DNA of 64,000 nt from Chrysomallon squamiferum (Eukaryota > Mollusca > Gastropoda > Neomphalida > Peltospiridae). The notes below the pieces were generated by a model. That model was given only the letters and a program-made list of their open reading frames with translations. It searched no databases and was not told where the DNA came from. The stretch is taken from the NCBI GenBank assembly GCA_012295275.1, contig CM022665.1, positions 1,836,167 through 1,900,166 on the forward strand, written 5' to 3'. Position numbers and translations under genes: made by a program. Position 1 is the first letter of the stretch. Every line of letters starts with the position of its first letter. Shown here one piece after another: positions 40,501 through 52,405 of this stretch.

Positions 40501-41692
40501 GGCCACTAATGTACACATATTTAACAAGTCAAATTCAAAAATATTTTTGGATTGTTTGAATTTGGTTTTTTTTTTTTTTTTTAAGACGTTCCTTATATAC
40601 CATAAATATCAAAAGGTCAGCAATGTAACAGATATATCACAAAGCTAAGTGCTTTGATTTGGTATTTTAAACTATAATTTTATTTTTGTGACTAAGATTT
40701 TAAAGTAAATGGTTTATATTTCTTATTTCTATATCTGATTCAATTATTTTTTGTAATCTGGCATACTGTTAAATATAAAATATCTAAGACAGTATGAAAC
40801 CAAAAACCAGTTTCTCCAAATTATAAGAACAAATAATTTAGCTCAGAACTGAATATCATTTTACCATTAGTTGAATTATGCCAAAGTACAATTTTAATTT
40901 TGCAAATGGTTAAGATTAATTAGTTGGATCCTGGTTCAAATATAAATAAATTTAATTTCGTATGGAAAACATCTTTCAAAAACTTATTAGAACCTGAATA
41001 AAATTTAGTGTTAAAGTTAGCATTAATTTAGAAAAGGGGCTCTCAGAAATATGTGTAGTTTAAATGTTATCAGTGTATTGTTGTCTTGAAGTGGCTAAAC
41101 TGCCAGCATGTAATTCTTTTATATGACAGGCTATACAAATGGCAGGTACTCCTTGTCCCAGGAATGTTGTCATCAGTGGTAATGACTAAGTAATGGTAGT
41201 TTGCTAAAATCCTGCAGGGGTTCAAATTAACACTGTTCATTTTGTTTATCATTATTATAACGAGTACCTGTCATTGGTATTAGCACTGATATTGATTAGG
41301 ACACGACAAGGTATAATTTATCTACTGGAAGTAGGTGTATACACTACACCATTTCAGTGTCTATACACTAATCGTTCATTTAACAGAATAATAAAAAACT
41401 GTACATATTTTCTTTATTCTGTTTAGATAATGATCAAAATTATTTCATACTTCTAAAAGGATTTATCATTATGAAAATCGTAAAACAACAAATAAAATCC
41501 ATAAAAAGCATATAAATAATTCATTAAAAAAAAAGGGTGAAAAAGTGTTACAAACATAATAAAGAATTAATACTAATAGTTTCCGATAATCGTGTACTAA
41601 AAAATTGATCTATAATTTATTCATGACGATTATTATCTGTATGCTAAACAAACACAAACATAGTCAAACAATAAACTTACAAAATTATACAT
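28039..41692 (-). CDS. GANAB: Neutral alpha-glucosidase AB (ER glucosidase II catalytic alpha subunit, GH31)
   Basis: Removes the two inner alpha-1,3-linked glucoses from N-glycans on new glycoproteins in the ER lumen, as a complex with a beta subunit (family knowledge). Coding exons, 5' to 3' on the minus strand: 41692-41681, 38986-38877, 38662-38420, 38141-37974, 37739-37625, 37199-37079, 36789-36693, 36299-36198, 35775-35697, 35371-35198, 34789-34728, 34507-34430, 34204-34002, then 33761-33538 OR 33491-33268, 31403-31307, 30993-30833, 30570-30321, 30075-29999, 29748-29674, 29305-29193, 28961-28852, 28718-28615, 28148-28039 (TAA). About 961 residues with one alternative exon and the frame restored, close to the usual length. 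A hydrophobic signal peptide ([16 protein letters not shown]) leads to [13 protein letters not shown]. Nucleophile Asp is about residue 559 (WNDMNEPS), acid/base Asp about 635 (WTGDNMGEW). A charged Glu/Lys linker is encoded by exon 37199-37079. A one-base frameshift lies in exon 29305-29193. Confidence 0.95.
29193..29305 (-). CDS. GANAB: GANAB exon with a one-base frameshift
   Basis: The exon begins ATT CCT GTT TAT CAG ([13 protein letters not shown], a conserved GH31 segment). It then meets an A6 run (plus-strand T6 at 29262-29267), after which the frame reaches TAA. One frame over, the sequence continues as [16 protein letters not shown] and then IICLDK before splicing correctly to [11 protein letters not shown]. 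Length is 113 nt where 114 would keep the phase. One more A would give PRKKWIRRS. See findings. Confidence 0.8.
31404..33267 (-). other. GANAB: 1.9-kb GANAB intron downstream of the alternative exon pair
   Basis: Longest GANAB intron apart from the first. It contains no further copy of the nucleophile exon. It has some higher-complexity stretches (about 31900-32050 and 32700-33060) that could be old interspersed repeats or splicing-control sequence; nothing is assignable. Confidence 0.6.
33268..33491 (-). CDS. GANAB: GANAB alternative exon B (duplicate catalytic nucleophile cassette)
   Basis: A second 224-nt exon with the same entry and exit phases, acceptor TTATAG and donor GTATGG. Encodes [17 protein letters not shown] and then [20 protein letters not shown]. 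It is 57/75 identical to exon A, and every catalytic-core residue of WNDMNEPS is kept. It is intact, with no stop or frameshift, so selection appears to maintain it. Splicing A and B together would repeat the 75-residue block, which a GH31 barrel would hardly tolerate. Confidence 0.88.
33492..33537 (-). other. GANAB: 46-nt intron between the two alternative GANAB exons
   Basis: Begins GTAGGT and ends in a T-rich tract and TTATAG. At 46 nt it is far shorter than the other introns of this gene (most exceed 100 nt). Between closely spaced exons such a short intron can block joint splicing because the donor and branch site are too close. Confidence 0.8.
33538..33761 (-). CDS. GANAB: GANAB alternative exon A (catalytic nucleophile cassette, first in transcript order)
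   Basis: A 224-nt exon with acceptor ...TTCTAG and donor GTAGGT. It takes one base from the upstream exon and ends in phase 0. Encodes 75 residues, beginning [17 protein letters not shown] and including [20 protein letters not shown], with the GH31 nucleophile Asp. The [19 protein letters not shown] block is the form usual in animal GANAB (from memory), so this is probably the ancestral version. Confidence 0.9.
34541..34564. repeat. (CA)n microsatellite in a GANAB intron
   Basis: About 12 CA units. Confidence 0.9.
38987..41680 (-). other. GANAB: First intron of GANAB (2.7 kb)
   Basis: Lies between the 12-nt first coding exon and the signal-peptide exon. AT-rich, with short homopolymers and no recognisable coding exon on either strand. 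Confidence 0.6.
41681..41692 (-). CDS. GANAB: 12-nt first coding exon of GANAB (M-Y-N-F)
   Basis: On the minus strand ATG TAT AAT TTT is followed directly by the donor GTAAGT. It joins in phase 0 to the exon beginning AGT AAA AAC GTT CTT (38986), giving [20 protein letters not shown], a normal signal-peptide layout (short polar start, one Lys, hydrophobic core). The next exon also holds an in-frame ATG inside the hydrophobic core, but that start would truncate the core. The 2.7-kb first intron is an inference from phase and splice consensus. Confidence 0.6.
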
Positions 41693-42015
41693 TATTATTT
41701 ATATATTAGATGACTCTCCAACAAACACAACAATCCTCGTGTAAAATGTCGACTGGCCTTTTTAAAGCAAAGTTATGAGAATTAAAAGATAGCCACATAT
41801 TCGTATTTAGTTTTACAAACTGGCGGAAAAAAAGAAACAAAAAACTAAAACTAAAACACAACAGAAAATTAAGAAATATTAAATGAAAATATTTGTGATA
41901 GTTGTAAAAAGATATTAATTAAATGATTTATTACTGTATTTATTAATTTTTATTAATAAATAAATCTGAATGGCGGATTGACGGAGAAGACCTACAGAAG
42001 CCCCTTAGTACCAAG

Positions 42016-42560
42016 CAGGGCCGGCGCTACCATATAGGCAAATAAGGCAGCCGTCTAGAGAGCTGATTTCAGAGGGCGCATTTCAACAGTTTTGAAAAAT
42101 AAATAAATAAATTTTAGTTTTACTGAGGGTCGGTTTTTTTTTTTTGGGGGGGGTATCCTAGTTTATTTCATACAGGGACAAAAATCGGTTAGATTCTGTC
42201 TGACCGGAACAAGCAAAATAAGTGAGTGAAAATCGCGCATACACGAAACTTTCAGGACATAATTATGTTCGCCTGTTTTTATAGCCGTGGAACCAAACTG
42301 AGGGAATTAACTCGTTATTTTAATGGTATAAACAAGGAAAGAAATCCCCGTGTGGAGTATTTAATGTCTAGCCTCTAGATATCGCATAGGATGTTGAAAA
42401 TAAATGTTTTAAAAATATCGCAGGCGCAAATCTGCTGTGAAAGAATATTTTATCGAAAGATAAGGCTTTAAACGTATCCTATTTTGGGTGGAGAAACACG
42501 AAAGTGCCAAACTAATGATTTTGGCTGCCTTGTCTGCCTTTAAGGTGCTTTTGCTTTAGG
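42016..42560. mobile_element. Decayed non-autonomous hAT-like element
   Basis: The left end reads CAGGGCCGGCGCTACC, then a subterminal GGCAAATAAGGCAGCC. The latter recurs inverted near 42523-42550 as GGCTGCCTTGTCTGCC with TTAAGGT. The CAGGGCCGGCGC start resembles hAT-type termini, from general knowledge. The right terminus has decayed or been lost, no 8-bp target duplication was found, and no transposase reading frame is present. Confidence 0.4.
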
Positions 42561-43018
42561 AACTTGACAGGAATACCCCGTTAAACTATCCAGTACTGTA
42601 TATTGCAGACATATTTATAAATATACAGAAAACATTTGTATGCATAGAAAATATAAGAATATATGATGATGATGATGAAACTTAGTCTAGAGTGTTGCAG
42701 CATAAAAAAAGTAAGCACAAAAAAAAAAAAAAAAAAAAAAACGTTTATTTTAAAGCAACAGAATTTGGCCTGACTACAAACAGAATGAGAAATATAGTTT
42801 CTCGCATTTAAATAACATTTTGAAACAGTTTTCTTTTAATGTTATACTTTAATATTAGCTGAAATGTATAAACAATAAATAAATAAAATACTGGCCTGAA
42901 ATGTTTAGTAATATTAAAAGTTCGTAACATACTGCAGGACAATCAATATTTTATTTTCGTCTGAAAGGTAGGACGAACCTTAGTTGCTTGAGACCAGTAT
43001 ATTATTACTATAATAAAT

Positions 43019-43021
<3 letters not shown>

Positions 43022-43054
<33 letters not shown>
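43022..43054. repeat. (CA)n microsatellite
   Basis: About 16 CA units. Confidence 0.93.
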
Positions 43055-43056
<2 letters not shown>

Positions 43057-44381
43057 TGTAACGGGGATGTCTTTTCAGTGTATCAAAACTTGTATAATGT
43101 CAATAATGTAATGTAACCAAACTTCGTCCCATCACAAGATAATAAACAATTCAGATTTCAGGCATTGTTATCCCAGTATGAAGTTAACTTTAGCTCCATT
43201 ATACTAAATAGTTAACAGGAATTCATATATCCGAAACAAAAGGACAAGTCGTATGCAGAATTAAGATATGTTATTTTATAAACTGAAAGTTAAAGAAAAA
43301 CTGAATGACTTAATACTATAAATATATTTTGAAAGTTAAAGTTCCAAGTTCACAGAATGTTTATCGTTCACTGGCGACCTACAAGAACGAAAGAACGAAC
43401 GATATTTCGTCCCAGTTTCGCATAAGAATAAACAAACGACTTCTCGTCAGAATTTGACAACTTTTCGTTCAATGAAGAAATGTATACAAGACGAGGTCGA
43501 ACGAAACGGAAACTGTTTCTGTGATGTTGACATAGTTGTAAGGAGAAGAAGGAGTGTTCTTCCTCCTGAGAACGTTGTTTTTTATATAATAATGTCGAGA
43601 ATTAACTGACAATTTATTTACTACAAAAACAACAACAACAACGACACAAATGTACGCAGCTGGACCAAGCAACGCTTTGATAGATCAAAGGTTACTGATA
43701 AAAATATCAGTACTTAGGAAAATGTAATACTGTTTTTAAAGTTTGCTGTCATCTCGCTGATGTACAAATTAGTGTCTGCAGAATTATAGAATCCGCGGAG
43801 ACGTAAATGTGCATATATACTAAGTATTACACTAGTTGTGAAAATATATGTAATTAAATAAATGCAAATTATTAAAACGTCTGAATAATATTCTTATTTC
43901 TTTTTGCTATCACTTTATTATTATAACCCACTGAATTAATGAAGTGATAGCTATCAGATAATTAACTGTAAAGAAAATGATTCAAACTTAAAAAAGTAAT
44001 TTGCAATTCAACTAATCTAAATTAAGCTACATAATGTTTATGTAAGCATTTCACAGTGTTACTTTTTAAATTAGTGTATGTGACAATTATCTGGCGGTCT
44101 CTCGAAATTAAAGTGCGGCTGATAGTAGTCCTCTGGCGGCAATCCCTCCAGAAAACATTTGTTTTCATCTATGGCGCTAATGGGTTTCCATAGGCCCCTA
44201 TTCAAAACGCTTTTGAAAATAATAGACTAATACTCGTCGATTTGCGCAACATATAAATAGATTCCATCGAAAAGTTGTTTACTTCCGTTGTGATTCTCAA
44301 CGGCGAAAACAACACTTAGATTGGTTATCCATAGTTTCATAGCAAAGGAACGACGTATTTTTATATTTTATTTTATTTATA

Positions 44382-44959
44382 ATGTCTTGTAGTGGAGACA
44401 AATCAGTACATTTATCAAGTAAGTATGTCGTTAGAAAATATCCAATTTATTTCACCGAAAGTGAAATAATTTCACAACGGATTTGTGAGTTAACTTACCT
44501 TGAGCTTAAGGTTAACCTGACATATACTGATTCAGATAGCTCTGTAATGATTTTCGATATCGCATGGTGTTAAAATTGAATTATAAATTAACATTTTAGT
44601 ATTGTAAGCTCAGATACTTGATAATCGTGGTATGCGAGTTATTCCATTTCTAGTTGTTAGCACAAACACAAGACTACTGCCGTACTGGTTAAATATTAGT
44701 GAGTTGTCTCATAACTGTACCGAATGAACATTCACACAGAATCACCAGTTAGTGTCAGTCAAATGTGTCAGATCATCAGTTCTTGAGACACACACACACA
44801 CACACACACAATTTTTTAATATTAACCCTATTTTGTTTATTTTTCTAGCAAATTCTGCAAGATTAAAGTCAGGATATCTTAAAAAGTTCAACAGTAAGTA
44901 TATGTTTAAACATTAAAATGCTACTGAATTTTTGAATGGCAGTTCATGTAAAAAATCAA

Positions 44960-45024
<65 letters not shown>

Positions 45025-48000
45025 GAATTGGTAGACTTGTAATAACCATTATTGTGATAGTTTTTGAATTTCACCAAGTACATCTTTTCTACAAAATATA
45101 TATTTTACAATGTCAAACACACCATGAATAAATGTGTAAAAATAAATTTAATATGAACAGTTACTTTTAATGACAGTCAAATGTTTCTTGTAAGTTGTAA
45201 AATTATGGCTTGAGTTTGGAAACCTGCAGTCACCATGGACTAATCCTACTAATTAGCAGCAAAGGAATCTATCAATTCATTTCCTTAGACAGGAAGGATA
45301 TACAATGACATTTTGAAAAACTCATGCTTAAATTACAAACATTTATTATTAAAATTACATATAATACAGTATAAATAACACTGAATCAAACCATATAACA
45401 TTTCTGATTTTAGAGGGTTTCTTTTCCAAAAGCTGGGATCCAGAATTATTCGTTTTGTACCAGGACAGTACACTAGCCTGGTTCAAAAATGAAAAAAGCA
45501 TTAATCCAAAAGGGAGTGTGTTTTTGAAGGTAATTCAGTATGCACAAACAATTTAACATTTAATTTTAAATGTTTGTTATTACATATCTGATTTTTACTT
45601 TATGCTGGGCTGGGTTGTTTTAATTTTATTAGTCATGTTTTGTTGTTGATTGAAACATTTTTACAATATCTGTTTTCATACATTAGATATCTCACATTAT
45701 TGTTAGAGCACCTACTTGTACAGATATGTATATCATTTAGAGTATTCAATTCATTCCTGCTGGTGTTGAACATTTCATATACATTGTTTTAGATGTGTTT
45801 ACAAAATATTTAATTACTTTTGTAAATAGACTGGATTGAATTGTGGCATATTTCTACTTTTGAAATTCCAGTGAGCAGTTATTAAACATTTGATGAATTA
45901 CACAAGTATTTAAGTATACAAAACTGTATTCATATCCTTAGTGCTGGTGAATTTATGAATATTTTTACCATCTGCTACATAAAATGCATATTAATAACTG
46001 ATCATATAAGTTATGTATCTGGCAGTTGATAAAAACTAAAATATTCTGAAATGTTCTTTTAAAACAACTTTTTTTTTTTTTTTAAACAAAATGTATTTGT
46101 AATATTGTGTTTGCTGAAGATATTTCAGATATATAATACTATTAATTTACTAATGACGACTGGTTTATAAAGTAAGTTATATGTAATAAATTTATACTTT
46201 GGCTGAAGATATTGGAATTAAATTAATGATAATTACAATATCAGTCATAAAGATAGAAATGTTTTTGTTTTCACTCAGCTACTACAGTAGCGTAAACTAT
46301 GACAAAATGAATGTTTTTAATATTTTACTTTGTACAAAGGATGTTTGTCAGTTCCTTGCTGTTGGATTAGTATGTCAACAAGTTCCAAAACGGCCAGATC
46401 TGCCAAAAGGAGGACGACTGACAAATTTAATAGGAATTCCAAAACAGCCTAGCACTAAGACTGAAATGGTTTGGGCTCTCTGTTCAAATGAAGATGATAT
46501 AAAGTAAGCTTTTGATTTTATAAAATTCAAATAGTTTATTTATCATGTTAATGATACATCTTTATATATATTTATGAATTAATAATCTTATCACACTATT
46601 TCAAAAGATAAATTAAATATTTTGTGTGTTTTAGGTCCTGGGTTGAAGCAATCATTAGTGTGGTAAGTACAATAAAATGAGACATATATTTATTATTTTA
46701 ATTTATTTATTTATTTATATAATTTATTTATTACCTGTTAATTTCACACCAGTAATCATTTAAAAATCTTCACTACAAAGTTTTGCCTTAAATCATAGTA
46801 GCTTTTAATATTTCTATTATGTTTATTTACTCTATCAATAGTTTCTTGAAGAGAAATTATAAAACATTTTCAAGTCATGAAAACGTATTTTTAAGGCAGG
46901 ACACATACATGTATCATGGTTTTGTACTATAGTCACTGTATATTAATTAGTAGTACTAGTTCTTTTGTTATGATTTGTGACACTATTATCAAGTTACATG
47001 CATTGCTAGTTGAATTTATATGAAAGTACATTATTTTTGCAGTTACCTCCACCACCACAACCACCACCTCAGGGACAGCCAGGTGGGCCTCCAGGGCCTC
47101 CTCCTCCAGGGGTTCCTCCAGGACCACCACCCCCTGGTTTTCAACCAGGATACACTCAAGGTACAAAACTGTTGAAATGTGCATTCCAAAATACCAGTAC
47201 ATTTTTATTTTCCTTCAGTAATGTTTCTTTATAAATGCAATATTGTTGATTTGTTCTGCAACATATTGTTATAAATCAATGAAAAAAACATTTTCTGTTC
47301 AGATCTGCTAATCTTCATGTGTATCTGATCAATTTCACTTGCTGCTTGTACTGACATCATCATCTTTCCTCATTTATCAGAATCTGTGTGTTTAATATTT
47401 AGTATAATAACTATTTAAAAGCACAGTTTGCTTATTTATATATTTTTTTAATCCTTTTTGTATCTCAGTTTCTTAAAAAAAAAAAAAAAAAAAAAAAGAA
47501 GAATAATCATTATTATTTTGGTGTCACAAACAAAATGTTCTTTATTAGATATAGAATGATTCCTTTATTTTGAAGAGATGTATGTTCCTATTTCCTAGGA
47601 CAGCCAGCGTATCCACCACCACAAAGAGGATTTGGTGGGACAGCACCACCACCAAATTACGGACCACGACAAGGTGCTTACCCACAGCAGCAGCATGTGC
47701 CACAAAGGGGTGGCCCAGGTGGTAACACTACAGTGATAGTGCAGGACAGAGACAGAGGTGGATCTGATGGTTTGGGTGGTTTTGCTACAGGTAAGTAACT
47801 TTGGGAAGGTTACTTTTAAGCAGAATGTTTATTATGAAGGCAGTTTCTAAAAATGTGAAAGAACAAAGGCGGTGCTGTTCACGAATAATTAAACAGTATT
47901 GTTCTTCATTAAAGAAAATTAGTCAGTATTTTGGACATAATGTGGTTGTTTTCTAATTAGTGTATATATGTTATTGTTTGTTATTTGTTCTTTGTGAGCA

Positions 48001-48535
48001 ACACTGGAATTAAAATGTGTGATTTGAAAAAGTTGGAAACATCAAAGTTTTCACTGCTCAGGTATATTTTGACTCACTTTGACTGTCAAAATAATCTGGT
48101 TTTACAAATTTGATTAATGTGTAACATTATAAGAATATAGATTTAACTAACACTAATTATTTTTCAGGAATGCTTCTTGGTGGTGCTTTGGGTTATGGAA
48201 TGGCAAGACCTTTTGGATTTGGTTGGGGTGGTGGTTATTATGGAGGCTGGGGGGGTGGTTGGGGTGGCGGGTATCATGACTATGGTCCTGATTACCACAT
48301 AGAAAATAATTACTACGTGGAAAACACAAACATTGAAAACACTGAAATCAATGAAACAAATGTGGAAAACAATTATGAAGATGGTCAGGAGTATGATGAT
48401 GGTGGAGGATATGATGATGGTGGGGGATATGATGATGGTGGGGGATATGATGATGGTGGGGGTTATGATGACTTTGGAGGAGGGGATGATTTTGGTGGTG
48501 GTTTTGATGGGGGTGATTTTGGAGGTGACTTCTAA
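44382..48535 (+). CDS. PH-domain protein, PLEKHB/evectin-like architecture, copy 1
   Basis: Exons: 44382-44418, 44849-44893, 45414-45529, 46340-46503, 46635-46662, 47043-47160, 47599-47790, 48168-48535 (TAA); 355 residues. An N-terminal PH domain spans about residues 18-130 (SGYLKKFN; ELFVLYQDSTLAWFKNE; C-terminal helix SWVEAIISV with the usual Trp). Then come a Pro/Gly/Gln-rich linker, a basic/acidic VIVQDRDRG segment and a small-residue hydrophobic stretch (FATGMLLGGALGYG). That order recalls evectins, where VIIRER-like sequence precedes a C-terminal membrane anchor. The remainder is Gly/Trp/Tyr-rich, then an Asn-rich module (HIENNYY, INETNVENN), then YDDGGG repeats. The PH domain would bind phosphoinositides; ligand unknown. 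Poly(A) signals at about 48620-48629. The PH fold is secure; the evectin relationship is inference. Confidence 0.82.
44961..45023. repeat. (ATT)n microsatellite in intron 2 of PH-protein copy 1
   Basis: About 20 ATT units. Confidence 0.93.
48392..48463 (+). repeat. Coding 18-nt tandem repeat (YDDGGG x4)
   Basis: Four units of TAT GAT GAT GGT GGN GGN followed by degenerate Gly/Asp-rich codons to the stop, in the terminal exon of PH-protein copy 1. Synonymous differences between units are few, so the expansion is probably recent. Confidence 0.9.
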
Positions 48536-51501
48536 TGAAGAAAGCTTTAAAAAGATTTTAAAAGATACTATTCATTACTGCTGAAAGATAATCTGCTAAT
48601 TAATAATTATAGATACATAAATAAATAAAAAGTTGCCCTTCAAAATATGCAAATTTGGATAGGACTGATAAAAACTAATTCCTATTTTGCATAGGTTAGC
48701 TGTATTATACAGAACTGAAAAGGCCTTGTTATTAAATTATGATACAATGACATTCAACATTTTTTTCACTTGGAATGTAGAATACACACTATATATAGGT
48801 GTGTTTTAACAAGACTTTTAGACCAAAGGCAATCATCATTCTGAATCCATAGAGTACAGAATTAGACAGCTAACAAGATTTTTTAATTTTATAGAAATTA
48901 AAAAATCATTTCAGAATGACACTTTAATAACCGATGTTCTTTTCAGTACTTTCATTTTGATTAAATAATTCAATAATCTAGCACTTATTTTCACCAGCAT
49001 TTTTCACTATTTGAAAAAAATATATAATATATTTTAATTTATTTAATTTATTAAATATAGAATAGATAATAATGAAAATGTCTTATGTGCCTTTACATTT
49101 TTTGTTGATTGTCTGGGCAAAAAAAAAAGAAGAATTGTGAATTATATTTATTATAATTTTATATTTGAATCAAGTAGAAATATTCAAACCAGTGAATTTT
49201 TTGATATATAGTTGATGTTTATTGTCAAGTATTTCAGTTTGTCTCAGAATAATACTTTTGTATGTCCACCAAGTTTGTAAATCAATTAGTTAAAAGAGGA
49301 ATGAAAAATAATTTATACTGTGTCACATTTTAATTTTTTAAAGAACAAAGCTGAATCAATGCTTGAAGAATTGAACAGGTTTTTAAGATTTTATTCAAAT
49401 TGGATAATTGTCCAAGTTTTTGAGATTTTAAATAAAAGTATTTTCTTGTTGACAAACTTATTACTAAAATATAAAATTCATTTTAAATGACTGCTATTTT
49501 ATTTATTTATTATTGTTATTATTATTTTTTTTTAAAGTGTTTAGTCACAGTGTAGGTGCACTTTATTTAAATTGTGATCTGTTTTCTAAATCTTGAATTA
49601 TGTTTTGCAATCCTGAAATTGATTTAGAAGAAACATATTCAGTTTTCTTGCTGTTCAAATTATAATTATTATTTCAAATATTATAAATTTCTCTTTTTAA
49701 AGTTAATATTCAGTTTTTAAAACATTCAGTTTTCAGGGGTTTTACAAATATTTTTATTTCAGATTATTTGATTTTAATTTAAAAAAAAAAAAAAAATATT
49801 ATAATTATTTTTGGCCAAGTCAGATCTGTTACATTTTGTAACTACAATGTGATGCATAATGTTAAAAGGTAATTTTATTTTATTTACTTATGTATAACTT
49901 TATGGTACATGTGACATGAATATTACTGTTTCAAAAGTTTTATAAAAAATCAAATCTATCATACTTTTATGATACATATTTCTATTATTATCATATAATT
50001 ATTTAACCAAATGAGTTATTTATTGTTTTGTTGACGTGTGTAATATATGTATTATTTATACATTTCAAAATGATTATTATTATGTGATACCTTGTGGTTT
50101 TCATAGATCTGTGATATATTTTTATTCTTTATTTAAGGAAAAAACTGACCCAGCCTGTTTTTGTTCAGGCAGGATGTGTTTAGTTAGCATGTATTGTATT
50201 TACTATGTTAATATTTACAATATTCATTATAATAGTTGCACATACATTATTTCACATAACATTTTGCAGCAGGAAAGAAATGAAGGCAGCTGTGAAAGTA
50301 ATTGTTTTCTTTTGAATATATACATGTACAATGTACATGTATATAATCTCAAATTTAAAATCCATTTTCTTGTTAAAGAATTAGTAGTTAAGGAGACACA
50401 CTAAGCAAAAAATGAAAATATTTAAGTGAACAAAATTATTTTTTAGTTTTTGACACAACCATTTAGAAAATTTATATAAAAAATTTACTGTTTCAGATAA
50501 ATGTTTCAGGGTTTTAGCAAAAGGAAGTGCATACATGCATATTACATAATAATGATGCATAACATCATCCCTTTAGCTATAAGTGGAAATATGGTTTATA
50601 AAACTTCATTTGTTTTTTTTATCACCGATCTTTTTTCATACAGAAAGAAAATCTTGGACAAAATTAACTATTCTTTTCATATAACCTTTATACATTTTTC
50701 TGTTGTTTCAAAATACAAATGAAAAACATCTTTCTTTTTAAAAATTATTTCTTTTGAAGTATCTAAACAAAGATTAATTTCTTTCTGTTATTTTGTAGAA
50801 ATACATGATAAACCCCAGCAGTGTGAATATTATATATAATATATACATTGGTTTGTGTTGGAGAGGTTCATAAAAAAAGCCAAACATAAAAGTAACCATC
50901 TATAATAAAAATATATAAAAAAAAAACTAGTACTAGTTTTTTATGATAATAAAAGGGAATTTCCATCAAGTTTCAATTTTGTAACATAAAAAATAATTAT
51001 TTGTTTTTGCTACACGTGTCATAATTTTAATGTTTTTTGTTTTGTTTTGCTAGAATATATTTATTGTAGATTGTCATGGTTTAGTTATTATACTTCAAAG
51101 TAGAAAGTGTGAAGTTAAACAATTTAACATAGAAAAAAATATATATATTTCAGATTTTAACTAAACATTACAACTACATTCATAACTTTTGAAAGTGTCT
51201 TAGGTTTATACAGAACCTTGTTAGTTCTTAATTCTATATGTTCTTTATTTATGTTAATCTACATGCTTTTTATTTTATTTTATTTTATTTTTTTAATTAA
51301 ATGCACTTACATTTAGCTACCTCTTTTTTGTGATTTGAAAACCTAACATATGTATTTTAATACAAAAAGGTATAGAATCATTTACTCTTCAGAGGCCAAA
51401 TAGACACTTCTAAGTCAGTTTACTATAAATTGAAAAGTTTCCTGTAGTATGAAAGCATATTCTGAACTTCCATTACTTTAATATAGCTTTTTCTACCTTA
51501 A

Positions 51502-51667
51502 TGATTATTTTTAAAAATGTGTTTTTAAGTTGAAACTAAATTTCTGCTTAACTTCAGAAATAATATATATGTGTGTGTGTATATATATATATAATTACAT
51601 ATATATTATTTCTTAAGTTAAGCAGAAATTTAGTTTCAACTTAAAAACACATTTTTAAAAATAATCA
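51502..51667. repeat. Long inverted repeat: 70-nt arms, 26-nt loop
   Basis: The left arm 51502-51571 and right arm 51598-51667 are reverse complements with one mismatch (CTTCAGAAA against CTTAAGAAA). The loop is TG/TA microsatellite. The arms are unique, moderately complex sequence, not simple repeat. Confidence 0.93.
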
Positions 51668-52335
51668 GTTTAAAAAATGAAATGTTCATTTAAGATAAGT
51701 AATTAAGTTATTGTGACAAAACATCAGAATTTTGAAACTCTGAAAGTTAAAATACATGAATCAAAAATGTTATTAAACAGTTAAAATTAGTAAGTATGTA
51801 TGTAGGTGTATTGAATACACTGGTGATAATAAAAGTCATAGATACAGAATAACATATGGCAACAATGCAAATAACAATCCACTTTATTCAGGTGAAAAAT
51901 CTAATTTAATAATCTATAAATTCTGATAATCTGCTGAATATTTAGAAATAAACAGAGAAACACACACATACACACATGTATGTACATGCATATGTTACTG
52001 AAATCCACTAGAATATGTTGTGTGATACAACTGTTAATTTTTGTATTAGGAAAAAAAAAACAAGAAGAAAAGGTTGAATAGATTAATTCCAAAAGCTTAC
52101 TTAATTTCTCATTAAGTTTAAACATGCATATAATTATAACAAATTTAACACTAACATTGGCAAAAATGATATGTTCAAGAATGTGATATAACTAATAGTT
52201 GTTTATTTATATTTTATTTCTGAAATTAAAATTCCAAAACCTTTTTCTTTAAAGAATAACTTTATTTGCTTTATTACAGTTTTGAAAATAATTTTCAGTT
52301 TATTTTAATATATTTAAAGTTTCAGTTTATAACAC

Positions 52336-52339
<4 letters not shown>

Positions 52340-52402
<63 letters not shown>
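52340..52402. repeat. (AT)n microsatellite
   Basis: About 31 uninterrupted AT units. Confidence 0.96.

Positions 52403-52405
<3 letters not shown>

Larger units (their letters stand above)
41693..44381. promoter_or_regulatory. Divergent upstream region between GANAB (-) and PLEKHB-like gene 1 (+)
   Basis: A head-to-head gap of 2.7 kb must hold both promoters. CpG dinucleotides are visibly more frequent at about 42000-42500, 43370-43520 and 44090-44360 than in the flanking gene bodies. A decayed transposon (about 42016-42560), a poly-A run (42719-42741) and a (CA)n (43022-43054) lie within it. No TATA box or start site can be named confidently. Confidence 0.5.

Noticed and set aside
43469-43672. 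Minus-strand 67-codon open frame with a Val-rich run
   Set aside because: Built on an AACAACAAC repeat in the promoter region; no start context or conserved motif.
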